Part shown: piece by piece, positions 1 through 12,103 of the stretch
How positions within the stretch are numbered: the first letter of the stretch is position 1
How the letters are laid out: every line of letters begins with the position of its first letter
Source of the DNA: Pontederia crassipes
Taxonomy: Eukaryota; Streptophyta; Magnoliopsida; Commelinales; Pontederiaceae
DNA length: 64,000 nucleotides
Direction of reading: 5' to 3'
Assembly (NCBI GenBank): GCA_030549335.1
Contig: CM060191.1
Location: forward strand, 54,597,447-54,661,446
Translations under genes and position numbers: made by a program
The notes under the pieces: model-generated
Databases searched by the model: none
What the model was told of the DNA's origin: nothing
Seen by the model: only the letters and a program-made list of their open reading frames with translations

Positions 1-1321
1 TTCAATTCAATTTTAATTTCAATTCCTTTCCATTCAATTTACAATGTTCGGAGTTATCCAATTCCATGAGGAATACTCAGTCAATTAAGGGACACCATGC
101 CACTTTCATGCAGGCCAGTGGGGGATCAATGCCACGATAAGCCTGATATAATTTAATAGGTTCGTGTATGGTCGGGGACGAGTGGTCATACACGGGACAG
201 CTGACAATCAATAGACATGGGCTCAGTAGCTTTCGGCTTTTATCTTGCTTACATAAAATGTCTATCTTTAATAAATTATCAAGTAGGTTAAATAAGACAT
301 GGACCAAAAATTAAATAAGCCAACAATACAATCATCAATAAGATCAAATATTATAATATTATAATCAGAAAAATCAATAATTAATGTAATCAATAATTCA
401 CCACAAGACAATCATTAATAATTAAAATTGCTAATCATAAGTAATCTCGATATATATATATATATTGCTGATCGAGAAATTCAAAAATGATTTTCCCTGT
501 CGGAAAAATCATAAATGAAAAAAAGGGCGTCCACTCATTTTTTTTTCTTTTCTTTCTTTCCTGGCCGCAAAGGGATTTCTCTCCCTACCTTCAATCGGTT
601 GGTTTTGCGGCCATAAACTCAATTCTTTCCTTTTTTTTCATCTCTCTCTCTCTAGTTCTCTCTCTCCATCTTATTTTGCGGCCGCAATTCGATTCCCTTG
701 ATTTTTTTAATTTCTTTTTCTCTATTCCCTTGCGACCGTAAACAAAAATCTTTTTTTACCTCTCTCCTCTTTTCCTCTTATTCTCTCTGTTTAATTTGCA
801 GCCGTAAAACTACTTCTGTATTTTTTTTCTTTTGGTGAGTATGTTACACGGCGAAAGAATTTGCGGTCGTAATAAATCTATGCAACTAAATTACACCGTA
901 AACAATGTCGCAATAGCAAACAGTATCCCCCCTACCTACCTCCACGCCTTGCTCTCTCTGAAGTCGCCGAAGACGAAGCCGAAAAACGAAGACGAAGTCA
1001 AAACGTTTGCTCCTGAAAAAATAAGTTTCGTACCCCCATTCTTATTTATAGAGTTTTAAAAATCTTTAATTTAACTCTAACTATAATATCTAATCTAACT
1101 CAATTTTTATCCTCTATTTAATCTATTTTACTAATTCAATTTTATTCCAATAATTAAATAAATAAATTCCGAAATTAATTAAATAATCCCATCACTAATC
1201 GAACTCCTATCCAATTTTTATTTTTATTTTCAGAATGATTAAATACACTAATATTAAGAACAATATTTCTCAAAATAAAATATCTATTATTAAATCATGA
1301 AAAATCAGGGTCGTTAAATCA
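1..1321 (-). repeat. 3' LTR of the gypsy element (partial)
   Basis: This stretch repeats the one at 6780-7711 and continues to a terminus reading TTAAATCA on the plus strand, that is TGATTTAA at the start of the LTR in element sense. A purine-rich tract (AAGGAGGT in element sense) lies just outside, as expected of a polypurine tract. The remainder lies left of the window. It contains a pyrimidine-rich segment (about 540-840) with recurring GCGGCCGTAA-like motifs. Confidence 0.85.
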
Positions 1322-1377
1322 GAACCTCCTTAAAAATAAATTCATCCTCGAATTTGATTAAAAGAAGTTGTATTATC

Positions 1378-2642
1378 TTATCTAAATAATTCTAGAAAAT
1401 CTTTTCTCATCTCTTCTTCCAATTCCCGGATGGCATCTTCATCTTTATGATGTGTCCAAGCCATCTTTACCATGGGTACCATTTTATTCTTCATATACTT
1501 AGTCTGATACTCCAAGATCTCTATAGGTTGCACAACATATGTCAGATCTACATTTAAATTTGGTTCCTTCATATTCACCACATTAGCATCATCATGTTTG
1601 TATTTGCACAGCATTGACACGTGGAAGACATTATGCACGTGTCCATATAATGGTGATAATGCCAACCAGCAAGCTGCATCTCCAATCAATGCCAGTACCT
1701 CGAAAGGGCTAACATACCTTGGGTTCAACTTACCCTTCTTGCTGAACCTCATTACCCCTTTCATTGGAGAAACCTTTAGCATCACTCGATCTCCAACTTT
1801 GAAAATTTGTTCTCTTCTCTTTTTGTTAGCACATGTTTTCTGTCTTGTGAATGCTGCTTTCAACCTCTCTCTAATAAGATGAACTTTTTCAGCATCTTCC
1901 ATGGTTTGCTTCATTAACTCTTCTGACAAGAATTGTCATTCTACCACCTCACTCCAACAAATGGAGGAGCAACAAGGCCTTCCATACATGACTGCAAATG
2001 GTGCCATACCTATGATGGAGTGGTAGCTATTATTGTATGCGAACTTGATCAATGGGAGGTGTGTGTTCCAACTGTCACTCTAGTCCAATGCACATGCACG
2101 GAGCATATCTTCTAGTGTTTGAATCGTTCATTCAGACTGCCCATCTGTTTGAGGATGGAACGCGGTACTGAAATTCAATTTCGTTCCAAAAGCATTCTGT
2201 ATGCTCCGCCAAAATTTGGCCATAAATCGTGGATCTCTATCCGACACAATGGAGGCTGACACTCCATGTAGTCGGATAACCTCCTTAATATGAATGTCCA
2301 TCAGGCTTTCGACAGACTTCCATTTTATGGGGATGAAGTGGACTGCTTTGCTAAACTGGTCCACCACTACTCATATTGCATCGTGGCCTTGCTGAGTTCT
2401 TGGAAGTCCGGTGATGAAATCTATAGTCACCTTCCCCATTTTCATTGTGGGATTCCAAGTTCTTGTAGTGCACCATAAGGTTTCTGATGTTTCACTTTCA
2501 CTTGTTGGCATACTAGGCATCTTGCAATGTACTCAGCCACATCCTTCTTCATATTATTCCACCAGGTCTGTTGCAAGTCCTTGAACATCTTCGTACTTCC
2601 GGGATGAATGACGAATTCTGACTTGTGGCATTCATCTAACAC
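1378..2642 (-). pseudogene. integrase region of the gypsy element
   Basis: The N-terminal part shows the His/Cys zinc-binding pattern ending in CLVC. A catalytic-core segment with 'VDQFSKAVHFIP' follows, and then the C-terminal part with 'HNVFHVSMLCKY' and a chromodomain-like end (ILEYQTKYMKNK, then a WTHHKDEDA-type motif). These match Ty3/gypsy integrase with the chromodomain of the Tekay/Del group. It is a fossil and is not translatable as one protein. Confidence 0.9.
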
Positions 2643-3044
2643 TTATCTTCTCAATGCTTCATACTCAGAGATCCACAATCATCCTTTATATCTGATTACT
2701 CCATCCGTGACCGAAAAATCTATAGGAATCTTTTTGCACAACTTGAGTAGGTGGTTGTATTCGTTATCGTTGTGCTTTGCCTATCTTCAATAGTAGCTCG
2801 GGTTGCATGCCGATGTGTGCCATAATTCGTATACCGTCGCTATTGGTCACTGGACCTGGATAATGTAGTCAATCATGTTCCAATTGGACTGACCTGGATG
2901 ATGTAGTATGTTTCAACGACTCACGCTCAGGCATACGAATAATCCTCTCCATTTTCTATTAAGTGCGTCAGCAACTGAGTTTGCCTTTCCTGGATGATAG
3001 CTGATAGTAAACTCGTAATCCTTTAGAAACTCAATCCACCTCCT

Positions 3045-4036
3045 CTAACACATATTCAAGTCTTTCTGAGAGAAAATGTATTTCAAGCTCTTATGGTCTG
3101 TGAAGATTACGAACTCCTCGCCATATAAATAGTGTCGCCAAATTTTGAGGGCGAAGACCACAACTGCTAACTCGAGATCATGCGTCGGATAATTCTTCTC
3201 ATGCTTCTTTAATTGTCTTGATGCATACGCAATGACCTTCTCATGTTGCATCAAGATGCATCCCGAACTAGTGCCGCATGCATCGCTATAAATGACATAA
3301 CCTCCTTAGTCTGATGGTATGGTCAGAATGGACGCCGTTGTCAGTCTCTTCTTTAACTCTTGGAAGCTATCTTCACACCTCTGTGATCATTCATAGTTGA
3401 TGCCTTTCTTAGTGAGGTTTGTCAGTGGCGATGCAATTTTGGAAAAGTCCTGAATGAATCTTCTATAATATCATGAAAGTCCGAGAAAGTTTTTAATCTC
3501 TGACGCATTTTTCGGTTGTGCCCAGTTGGTAACTGCTTTCACCTTTGCAGGATCTACCGATATTCCATTTTCACTGATAATATGCCCGAGGAACATAATC
3601 TCTTTTAACCAAAACTCACATTTTGAGAATTTGGCATACAATTTGTGCTCTCGTAAGGCCTGTAGCACAACTCTTAGATGTTCCTCATGTTTTCAAGGCT
3701 CGACGAGTAGATAAGGATGTCATCGACAAAAAGGATCACGAACTTGTCCAGGTATGACTTGAACACTCTATTCATTAAGTCCATAAAGGCTGCTGGAGCA
3801 TTGGTCAGCCCAAATGGCATCACCAAGAACTCGTAATGCCCGTATCTCGTTCTGAAAGCGGTCTTCGGTACATCATCATCAGTTATCCGTAATTGATGGT
3901 AGCCGCTTCTCAGGTCGATCTTCGAGAATACATTTGCTGAAGATAATTGGTCGAACATGTCATCGATTCTTGGTAGTGGATACTTGTTCTTAATTGTGAC
4001 ATTGTTTAACATCCGATAGTCTATGCATAACCTCAT
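3045..4036 (-). pseudogene. reverse transcriptase and RNase H region of the gypsy element
   Basis: The segment carries the classical Ty3/gypsy reverse transcriptase signatures: '[21 protein letters not shown]', the '[11 protein letters not shown]' block, '[12 protein letters not shown]' and the catalytic 'FVDDILIYS'. A 'FLGHIISENGI' block and an RNase H part with '[13 protein letters not shown]' follow. The order and spacing are those of a gypsy pol gene. It is broken. Confidence 0.93.
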
Positions 4037-4300
4037 ACACCCGTCCTTCTTCTTTACGAATAAGATCGGAGCGCCCTATGGAGAAACGCTCGGTCGGATG
4101 AATCTCTTATCCAGCAATTCCTGAATTTGGATCTTTAATTCCAACATCTTCGCTGGAGCCATTCGATAGGGAGCCTTCGATATGGGTGCCGTGCCAAGCA
4201 CCATGTCAATGCGGAAGTCAATCTTCCGTCGTGGTGGCAATCCTGAAATGTCGTTTGGAAAGACGTCCGAAAATTCCTACACCACTACAATGCTATCTCG

Positions 4301-4915
4301 TTATACTTCTACTCTGTCCGTCTTGATCACACTTGCCAGAAAACCCTGGCATCCTTTCTTCAGCATCTTTTGTGCCTTTAACCCTGACACCAGGATCTTG
4401 CCGCTTTCTATTGGTGTACCTCTGACAACGATTTGAGGTCCTCCTGGTGTTTCGATCAGTATCTTTTTTGCTCGACAATGTAAGTAGGCGTCGTGGTAGG
4501 ACAACCAATCCATACCCAACACCACATCATACTCTCTGATTGGAATAACGATCAGGTCTGCGGAGAAGTCCTTGCCTTCCACTTCGACCGGCACCATGGG
4601 GATGTACTTTTGGGTAACGATGGACCACAGAGGTGTGTCGATGTCAAGTGGAAAACTAGTCGCTTGTGGCTTCATGCTCAATAACGGAGCAAATTGCTCC
4701 AAAATGAATGAATGTGTAGCACCTGAATCAAAGAGAATATTAGCATGAACACCATCAGGTTTTAACGTACCTTGGATGGTGTCATTCGCACTTTGCTCAT
4801 CTGTCAGCCTCATGTTGGCCTTGCACCATTCTAGGTGGTCCATCGTTACACTGCGGAGAAGGTTTAGCATGCCTCGGCTCTTTGCATTCTCTAGTGAAGT
4901 GGCCCACCTTGCCAT
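4301..4915 (-). pseudogene. aspartic protease region of the gypsy element
   Basis: The frame contains 'ANILFDSGATHSFI', the active-site D-S-G-A motif of retrotransposon aspartic proteases, followed by the typical 'VVLGMDWLSYHDA' block. It lies between gag and reverse transcriptase as expected. Belongs to the same dead element. Confidence 0.9.
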
Positions 4916-5019
4916 AGTTCAGGCACGCTCCAGTCTTCCGATGGCATTCACCGAGATGCATCCTGTGGCAGTAGTTGCACGGTGCTCTAGGCAGTTGAGG
5001 CTCATTCCTTGCTAGATAT

Positions 5020-5811
5020 GGTCTTCCCCGATTGCAATCATCTCTGCGGCGGGGATCTCATCGAGCTTGTCTTCTATCTCTATTTCCATATTTGTTTTGA
5101 TATTGATTGGCCAGTGCTTGGCTTTGTTGCTTGTCACATATCTTATCACCATTTTCTAAATAAATAGCGAATTCTTTGGCAAATTGGAGGGTCTGGCAGT
5201 TACCCCCTTCATCCTTTCTTTGAGGTTGGGTTTCAGGCCATCAACCCAACGCTTCACTCGATCAAGTTTCGAGTGCTGTAAGGTGGAGTACTTCTCTAGG
5301 CTCAGAAACTTGGCAAGGTACTGCTTTATAGTCATAGTACCCTATTAGAGTGTCAAGTACTCTTTCTGCTTCCTGCCCCTTTCATAGGCAGGTATGTAGC
5401 GATTCTCGAACGTCTTCTTGAATTCTCCCAAGGTGATGTGGTCTGGCCGGAGAACATAGTGAGCTTGGCGGCCTTCCACCAATCTCTAGCATCTGCCGTC
5501 AGCTTTCTTGTGACATAGATCATCTTGCGGTCCTCGCCGAAATCAATCTCAAGGAATATCTGTTCTATCTCCTCAATCCACCCTTTTGCATCCTCAAAGT
5601 TACCCTCCCCGTTGAATTGAGGGGGCTGCAACTTGAGGAATCTCTTAATAGTGTCTTTACGATCATGATGAGGTGGTACACTGGGACTTGAGTACTCCGG
5701 ATGCACTAAGTGGAACTCCAGTAGTAGTGATCCCTGTCTCAATTGTTCCTCCCGGTGCCCATTAGCCTGGGCCTGATTCACTTGGAAGTCATGCACTTGT
5801 TGTCTACTCAT
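5020..5811 (-). pseudogene. gag region of the gypsy element
   Basis: The frame that starts near the right end has 'FLKLQPPQFNGEGN' followed by 'AKGWIEEIEQIF', the start of the Retrotrans_gag domain of chromoviruses, and then 'KLTADARDWW'. Remnants of a zinc-knuckle segment (C-x2-C-type spacing) are seen toward 5040-4920. The gag is broken. Confidence 0.85.
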
Positions 5812-6101
5812 TTGTTAGCTCAGAACACGTTAATTATTAGGTTGAAAACCTTGAGTCTCCTGATCGGCCCGCTGTGACCCACTCCTGGGAGCCCGTGGTA
5901 TCTGATTCGGAAATATCATCTTAAGAGGAATCTGTTCTCACACAACAATAATAATAAAATTCATAAGTGTGAGCTCAATAATCAATAGCACAATTCAATA
6001 CTTACTTGACCCTACTGGATGGCTGCATTGGTTGCTCATGATCGTTGCACATGGACTCTATTCTATCTATTAGAGATAGCTAAGAAGTGTCTCTCCTTAA
6101 A

Positions 6102-6113
6102 CTCTGATACTTT
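6102..6113 (-). other. primer-binding site of the gypsy element
   Basis: In element sense the sequence reads GTATCAGAG, matching the core of the initiator-Met tRNA primer site (TGGTATCAGAGC) used by many plant gypsy and copia elements. It lies just inside the 5' LTR. Confidence 0.7.
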
Positions 6114-6119
6114 TTATAA

Positions 6120-7711
6120 TGCCCCGAGACCCACATGACTTTCATGTGCTCGGAGTCGTCCCAGAGGTGCTACTCAATCTTCTATAAAATATTTTTTTGC
6201 GGAATAAAATCTATAAATGCGGAATATAAATCATAAATGCGGAAGACTTTCCAAAAATAATAACTAATAATCCATAATAACCAAAATGCTAAAACATCAA
6301 TAAGTTTACAATTCTAATAAGTGCGGAAATAATAAAACTAAATAACTATATCTAATGCCATGTGCAACATCTGTCTGTCACTGAACATAGCCACCTGCAG
6401 GACCATCATATATAGCTCTCTCTCACCTGCACCGATCCAGGTACAGAGAAATATCCATAAGTATAAAAATACTCAGTACGTAGGGTCTAAAAGACAACCA
6501 ACACGCTCAATAAAAAATAAGGTATAATCAATCATGAGTCAATTGAGCAGTCAATATAATGATCAATTAACAATATGACAATATATCAATATGAGCGATA
6601 TATCATGCTATGGTCAAAAGACCAATATAAATTAATAACAATTTTTCAATTAATAATTATCAATTGTCTGATCAACAAATCAATATTCAATTAATAATTT
6701 TCAATTAAATAATTAATGGTCATTGGCCAATAATAATTCGATTCAATAGGGCAATAAATTGCTAACTCAATGTCAATATATTCAAATGACCATGATTCAA
6801 TTCCATTCCATTCAATTTACAATGTTCGGAGTTATCAAATTCAATGAGGAGCGCTCAATCAATTAAGGGACACCATGTCACTTTCATGTAGGTCAGTGGG
6901 AGATCAGTGCCACGGCAAGCCCGATACAATTCAATGGATTCATGTATAGTGGAGGACAAATGGCCATACACGGGACAGCCATAGCTTTTACACTATCTGC
7001 CCCATTCAATTCAATTCAAATCAATTCAATTGGTCCCGACTTAGTGGCAATCAGTAGACGCCCAATAGCTTTCTGCTTTTGTCTTGCTTACCTAAAATGT
7101 CTATCTTTAATAAATTATCAATCAGATTAAATAAGACCTCGACCAAAAATTAAATAAGCCAATAATACAATCATCAATAAGATCAAATATTATAATAATA
7201 TAATCAGAAAAATCAATAATTCATCACAAGACAATCATTAATAATTAAAATTGTTAATCATAAGTAATCTCGATATATATATATATATTGCTGACCGAGA
7301 AATTCAAAAATAATTTTCCTTGTCGGAAAAATCATAAATGAAAGAAAAAAAGGGCGGCCACTCATTTTTTTTTCTTTTCTTTCTTTCCTGGCCGCAAAGG
7401 GATTTCTCTCTCCTACCTTCTCTCGGTTGGTTTTGCGGCCGTAAACTCAATTCTTTCCTTTTTTTCATCTTTCTCTCTCTAATTCTCTCTCCATCTTATT
7501 TTGCGGCCGCAATTCGATTCCCTTGATGTTTTTTTAATTTCTTTTTCTCTATTCCCCGGCGGCCATAAACAAAAATCTTTTTTCCTTTTATTCTCTCTGT
7601 TTAATTTGCGGCCGTAAAACTATCTTTGTATTTTTTCTTTAGGTGCGTATGTCACACGGCGAAAAAATTTGCGGCCGTAATAAATTTATGCAACTAAATT
7701 TCACCGTAAAC
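6120..7711 (-). repeat. 5' LTR of the gypsy element
   Basis: The LTR begins on the plus strand with TGCCCCGAGACC just after the primer site. From about 6780 it aligns with the left LTR, including the microsatellite (AT)n near 7275 and the GCGGCCGTAA motif series at 7390-7680. Similarity to the left LTR ends at about 7711. Confidence 0.85.
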
Positions 7712-9079
7712 AATAAACAAGATTTGTTTTATGTGATCGCGTTAAATCATAGAGGTGCAATAATCAATGGACTTTGGAGTTTTTCTTACACGCATCCAAT
7801 CCTTCAGATGGTGATATAATACATATAAATGATAAGGTGCATTTGACCTTTAATACATGTGCCTTAAATGCTAGCATTCATGTAAATGGGGTACTGACAT
7901 AGATTTTTAACTAGTTAACATCTGTTATGCTTTCTGATTCCATGTGGAATGGAGAAATAAGGGACAAAATTGCACTTAAATGCATCACATGGATGCGTTA
8001 ATACCTTTGGGCCTATTGCATTAAATAAAGGCAATGGAATCTTTAACTTCCAGAATGTGCAATTAGCCCTCACGGTAGTGCACTGTAATGAAGTGTCTAC
8101 GCGCTCACAATATTCTAGAGTATTTTAGCTATATAATTCTTGTGTCACTGTAGCATGTGATTATCTATATCGTGCTACACTATAGAATTGTTAATACAGT
8201 AACGTGTGATCATCTTTCACCATTCAATTATTTCTACTGTTATATAATATGTGTGCATCCATTTTATAATAACCATCATCCATCCATGCTGATGTCTATA
8301 ATATATCCTTGCTAAGTTATTTTGACTTGTCCTGATTATTTACCTGTCGAGTTATTATACCCGTATCATTTTATTTGATCATTTTAACACTCTTCTCAGA
8401 CCCATTATATAATGGTTTTATCTGGAATCAAACATTCTTGATCTAATTAAATCTCAAAAATAGTTATAGGATAAATAAGATAAAAAGACGAAAAATATTA
8501 AATGAGGAGCTCTTCTTATGTTTTGTTGACGACGGTCAACCAGCCAAAAGGAAGTCAAAAGATACTCCATCGATCCATATTTGGCATTGAGATACTCCGT
8601 CCTGACCAAAAGGGAGGATCAAAAGGGAGTCGAAAGATTAAAGAGGGGTTGTGTAGGCTAAGTTATTTACAAAGACGTGTACCTCTCTTTCGAATGACAG
8701 CACTCATGTTCTCGCCGTCTGACGTCTCTAGCGCGATCTGATGTTTCTCTCTCCCCTTCGACGTCCTAGTGTGCGATTTTCCTCCTCTTCACCTAGCGCC
8801 GCAATGCACCAATAAACAATACACAATCCCAACTCAACTGTTTAGATCTCGAGATATAATGACGTCGTGGCTTAGTGGGTGGTTACAAGACTCGGTCATA
8901 ACCTTTTTTTTATATTACAATGTAGTAACATCACTAAATAAATTATTTTATATTATAATAATAGATGGGCAAGGACATTGATAAGTCCGTCGAAAGCTCT
9001 TCCAATAATTAATAGACGATAGTTGCGGGTAAGTGACTGTACATATATCTAGCATCTATTTAATGAATATATATATATA
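7712..9079. other. unassigned AT-rich stretch
   Basis: No coding region or repeat family recognised. A small imperfect foldback lies near 8134-8205 (TGTAGCA and TGCTACA arms). The short open frame near 8502-8741 shows no recognisable domain. Confidence 0.4.
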
Positions 9080-10240
9080 TCTTATTATGTTTTTATAGGT
9101 TTTACCCGTCAAAACTTGTTGTATTTGTTTGCACTAAGGTAATTTGGCAGAGATATGCGGAAGCATGGCTTAAATGAAGAGATATTCGTTATGCTACGAG
9201 ATAGATGTTATTTAGGAAATTTGATGTTATAATCTTCATTTTCTTACTGACAATTTTTTATGGTTTACAATCCAAATTTTATTTATTTATTTTTAATCGT
9301 TGATGTGATAATAATTGCATGTCTTCCTTTAAAGGTTGACGTCTATTGGAACCCCGAGTACATAGAGCAAATGTGGAAGGCGTTCAATTCTAGGTGCTCG
9401 AGATGCTTGTCCTCAATGTTGTTAGATGCACGGGTTGTAGGAGAACGACCCAATTGGATTCAGAGTCAATTTGGACCGAGTTATTAGCTAAGTGGTCCAT
9501 TGAGGCGTACAAATCCAAGTGCGAAAAAGTTAAGACAAATCGAGAATCTGATCGGGGAGCATGCCTATATGTGGGTGATTGTGTATTTACGTCGATCATT
9601 GTAAGGAGACTGATAAACATTTGTAGCCTTGTAATCTCATTTAATGAATTTAATGTTCTAACTTGGGTTTTAATTGCAGGAAAAAGAGACGGGTAAAACA
9701 CCCATGGAAGATGAGATTTTTCTCAAAACTCATCAAAAGAAAAATTCTGAATGAGTTTCATCGTTTGCTCGGGAGATGCTTTCAAAACGTAGCTTTTATT
9801 AGGAATGAATTAACAAATGTCACTTTGTAAATATACAGGAGAGTTACAAAGCAAAAGAAGCCGAGCACCATTCACATGTCATCTAGGAAGGGGCGACACC
9901 ATTGACCTCTCGACAATTATGGACTGATCACATTAGAGTCAAGAAGGGGCGCATCCTCATGTCATCCACTAGTCATGCAGATATTGGATATGAGCGAAAA
10001 GAAATATCCGATTATCCAAGTCAAGATGTGCAACGAGTATTTGATAACATGTGAAAACAACGACTATCGAAAGTTCAACAAAAGTTTTGAGAAGAGATTC
10101 AACAAGAATATGATCAACGACAACAAGTATTTGAGCAGCGACAATGAAAAGAAATGTAGAAAATGATGCATCAAATGATGCATAGCCAGCACGACGATGA
10201 TGAGGACGACAACCAAGAACCCAAAACTTAGGAGAAATTG
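9080..10240 (+). pseudogene. En/Spm (CACTA) transposon protein remnant, Transposase_24-type
   Basis: Around 9450-9600 the plus strand encodes a block with 'WTELLAKWSIEAYKSKCEK' followed by 'NRESDRGACLYVGD'. This matches the 'LLAYW...F..KSEKNKKNRASDRGG..HTGGS' core of the plant Transposase_24 family (Ptta/En/Spm). Further on, near 9680-9750, 'KETGKTPMEDEIFLKTHQKK' matches the family's C-terminal 'G..P...E.F..THKKKD' block. An acidic Asp/Glu-rich tail follows at 10170-10230. Both conserved blocks are in one orientation, about 80 bases apart and in different frames. The copy has stop codons and no start codon could be assigned. The encoded protein was probably the DNA-binding accessory protein of a CACTA element rather than the catalytic TNPD-type transposase. 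Confidence 0.7.
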
Positions 10241-10325
10241 TATGAAAAATTATATTCAATTTATGAAAACAATTAATTTATTTAATCATATTTAAATTAT
10301 GAAAATTATATTCGAATTACGTAAA

Positions 10326-10676
10326 AATTTGGTTGGGCCATGAAAAAGTTTAGCCACGACTCGAGCTGTGAGAAGTTCTCACGAGTGGAGCTGTGGAAAA
10401 GTTTTGCCCTGGCTCTAGCCATAGGAACTTCCCATGGGCCCAACCATGGGAAAGTTTGCATGGTTCCAGTTGTGGAAACTTCCCACAGGCCGAGCCGTGA
10501 GAACTTTCTTACGGCTCCAACCACGGGTACTTTCGATGGATTTATCTTAGTCGTGAAAAAAATATTTACGACGAGTCATTTTATTACGGATCACTTCTGT
10601 TGAAAAATCCGTCGCAAACTTTATTTTGCACGGATTCTTTAATTTACATTTTGCAACGGTCGGATATGAATTGTTT
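10326..10676 (+). repeat. subterminal repeats and right terminus of the CACTA remnant
   Basis: About 200 bases hold imperfect direct and inverted copies of a motif like 'GGCTC.AGCCGTGAGAACTT' every 20-40 bases. After this come 'ATCCGTCGCAAA' motifs and an end reading TTTTTGTAGCG (CGCTACAAAAA on the minus strand), close to a CACTA terminal repeat. A matching left terminus was not found. Confidence 0.5.
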
Positions 10677-11402
10677 TTGTAGCGAAAGAGATCTTCGTTT
10701 AAGGTAGGTACACAAGGGACACTTCCGTGAGAAAATTATTCTGGTGCTAGATATGATTTCATAAATATAAGCAGCAGCAAAGTGTATTGAGTACGTGCTG
10801 TTAAAGCAAAGAACATAGAAATATGGTCCAATGTGTCAATTGATTCATAGTATTAGTACATATGTGATTGTTATGCATACGCGATGAGAAAATGGATTAT
10901 GCTTTGAAAGTGGTCCAATTTGGATCCACCATAACAAAAAGTTGCATGGCTATATTTGTTTATAAATTAAACATGACCTTACCCCAGGGACTTCGAAGTC
11001 AGGGGGAGTAGAAAAATGTGTGTGGGCTGATTAAATTCTTATATGATCTTAAGCAAGCTTCAAGGCTATGAAATTTAAAATTTACTAAAATTCTACTTAG
11101 TTCAAGCTTTCATCAAATTCAGTAGATAAATGATTATAGTCTCTTTACAAAATCAGTAGATAATATATTTGTGGCTCTACTTGTATATGTAAATTTTTTG
11201 GTGACAGGAAATATCTTGATGCTTATTGAACATGACAAAATTGCTTTACATGGCCATTCACTACAAGAAAATTATGGATTTCAGATGGACAACGTCCTTC
11301 GCATTTTTCTATGGAATTTTAGATGGAAAGAAAGATCCTTATGAAATATCGATCCACTGAATGTCCATCGCTTGTATCGACAAGATATCCATCGATAATA
11401 TC

Positions 11403-11830
11403 AAATGCTAGATCCGTAGGTAATTATATTTATAATAAAATATATATAATATAATATAATATAAGCTTATGATTAATATTTTAATATTAATGTTTTCGAC
11501 GTGAGGCTTTAGAATTAGTGACAAATTTATTTTCATTGGTAACACCAAAGGCTAGACCCGTCAGTAATTATATTTATAATAATATGTATATAATATAATA
11601 TAAACTTATGATTACTATTTTAATATTAATGTTTCTAACAGGTAGAACCTTCGGAATTATTGATGAATTTATTTTTGTTAGTAATACTGAAGGCTGAGTC
11701 CATCGGTAATTTGAATGAGAGAGAGGGAGGCAGGAGAAACAGAGGAAAAGTTTTAATAATAAAGTTTCTGATGGTTTTGCCCTTCGGAATTATCGACAAA
11801 TTTTCTATTTATCGATAATACTAAAGAATA
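11403..11830 (+). repeat. tandem repeat of about 143 bp, 2-3 copies
   Basis: Two full copies start near 11403 ('GCTAGATCCGTAGGTAATTA') and 11548 ('GCTAGACCCGTCAGTAATTA'). A third, interrupted copy starts near 11689 ('GCTGAGTCCATCGGTAAT') and resumes around 11770 ('CCTTCGGAATTATCGAC'). They lie inside the CACTA element and probably form part of its subterminal repeat region. Confidence 0.75.
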
Positions 11831-12103
11831 AGCTCGCCACTAACTAAAATATAAAAAAACATATTATAATAATCTCTCGATCCCCTCCCTCTCCTATGTC
11901 GCTCTCCCTATCCCTCCTCTCTCTCTCATCTCCGGCAAAAGCACAATAGTTCTGGTGACCACCTCTCTCTCCATTGAAGGCGCAACAGCTCCGGCGACCA
12001 CCTCTCTCTCTGGCGAAGATGCTCCACCCTCCCTTGCACTCTCTTCCTCTCTCACTCTCTCAGCTCCAGCTATGTCCGCTTGATGACCAGATCGGCCGCC
12101 GAC

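Larger units (their letters stand above)
1..7711 (-). mobile_element. Ty3/gypsy chromovirus (Tekay-like), broken, cut by window edge
   Basis: The order on the minus strand is 5' LTR, primer-binding site, gag, protease, reverse transcriptase, RNase H, integrase with a chromodomain-like tail, 3' LTR. This order, the initiator-Met-type primer site and the integrase tail point to a chromovirus of the Tekay/Del group. The coding region is broken in many places (roughly ten or more by eye), so the copy is dead. The two LTR copies differ at about one base in seven to ten by eye, which suggests an insertion several million years old. The left LTR runs off the window. The match between the LTRs stops at the right end given here. 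Confidence 0.9.

Noticed and set aside
487-741. Open frame of 84 codons rich in Phe/Leu/Ser
   Set aside because: It is a translation of the pyrimidine-rich part of an LTR; the same text recurs in the other LTR without a matching frame.
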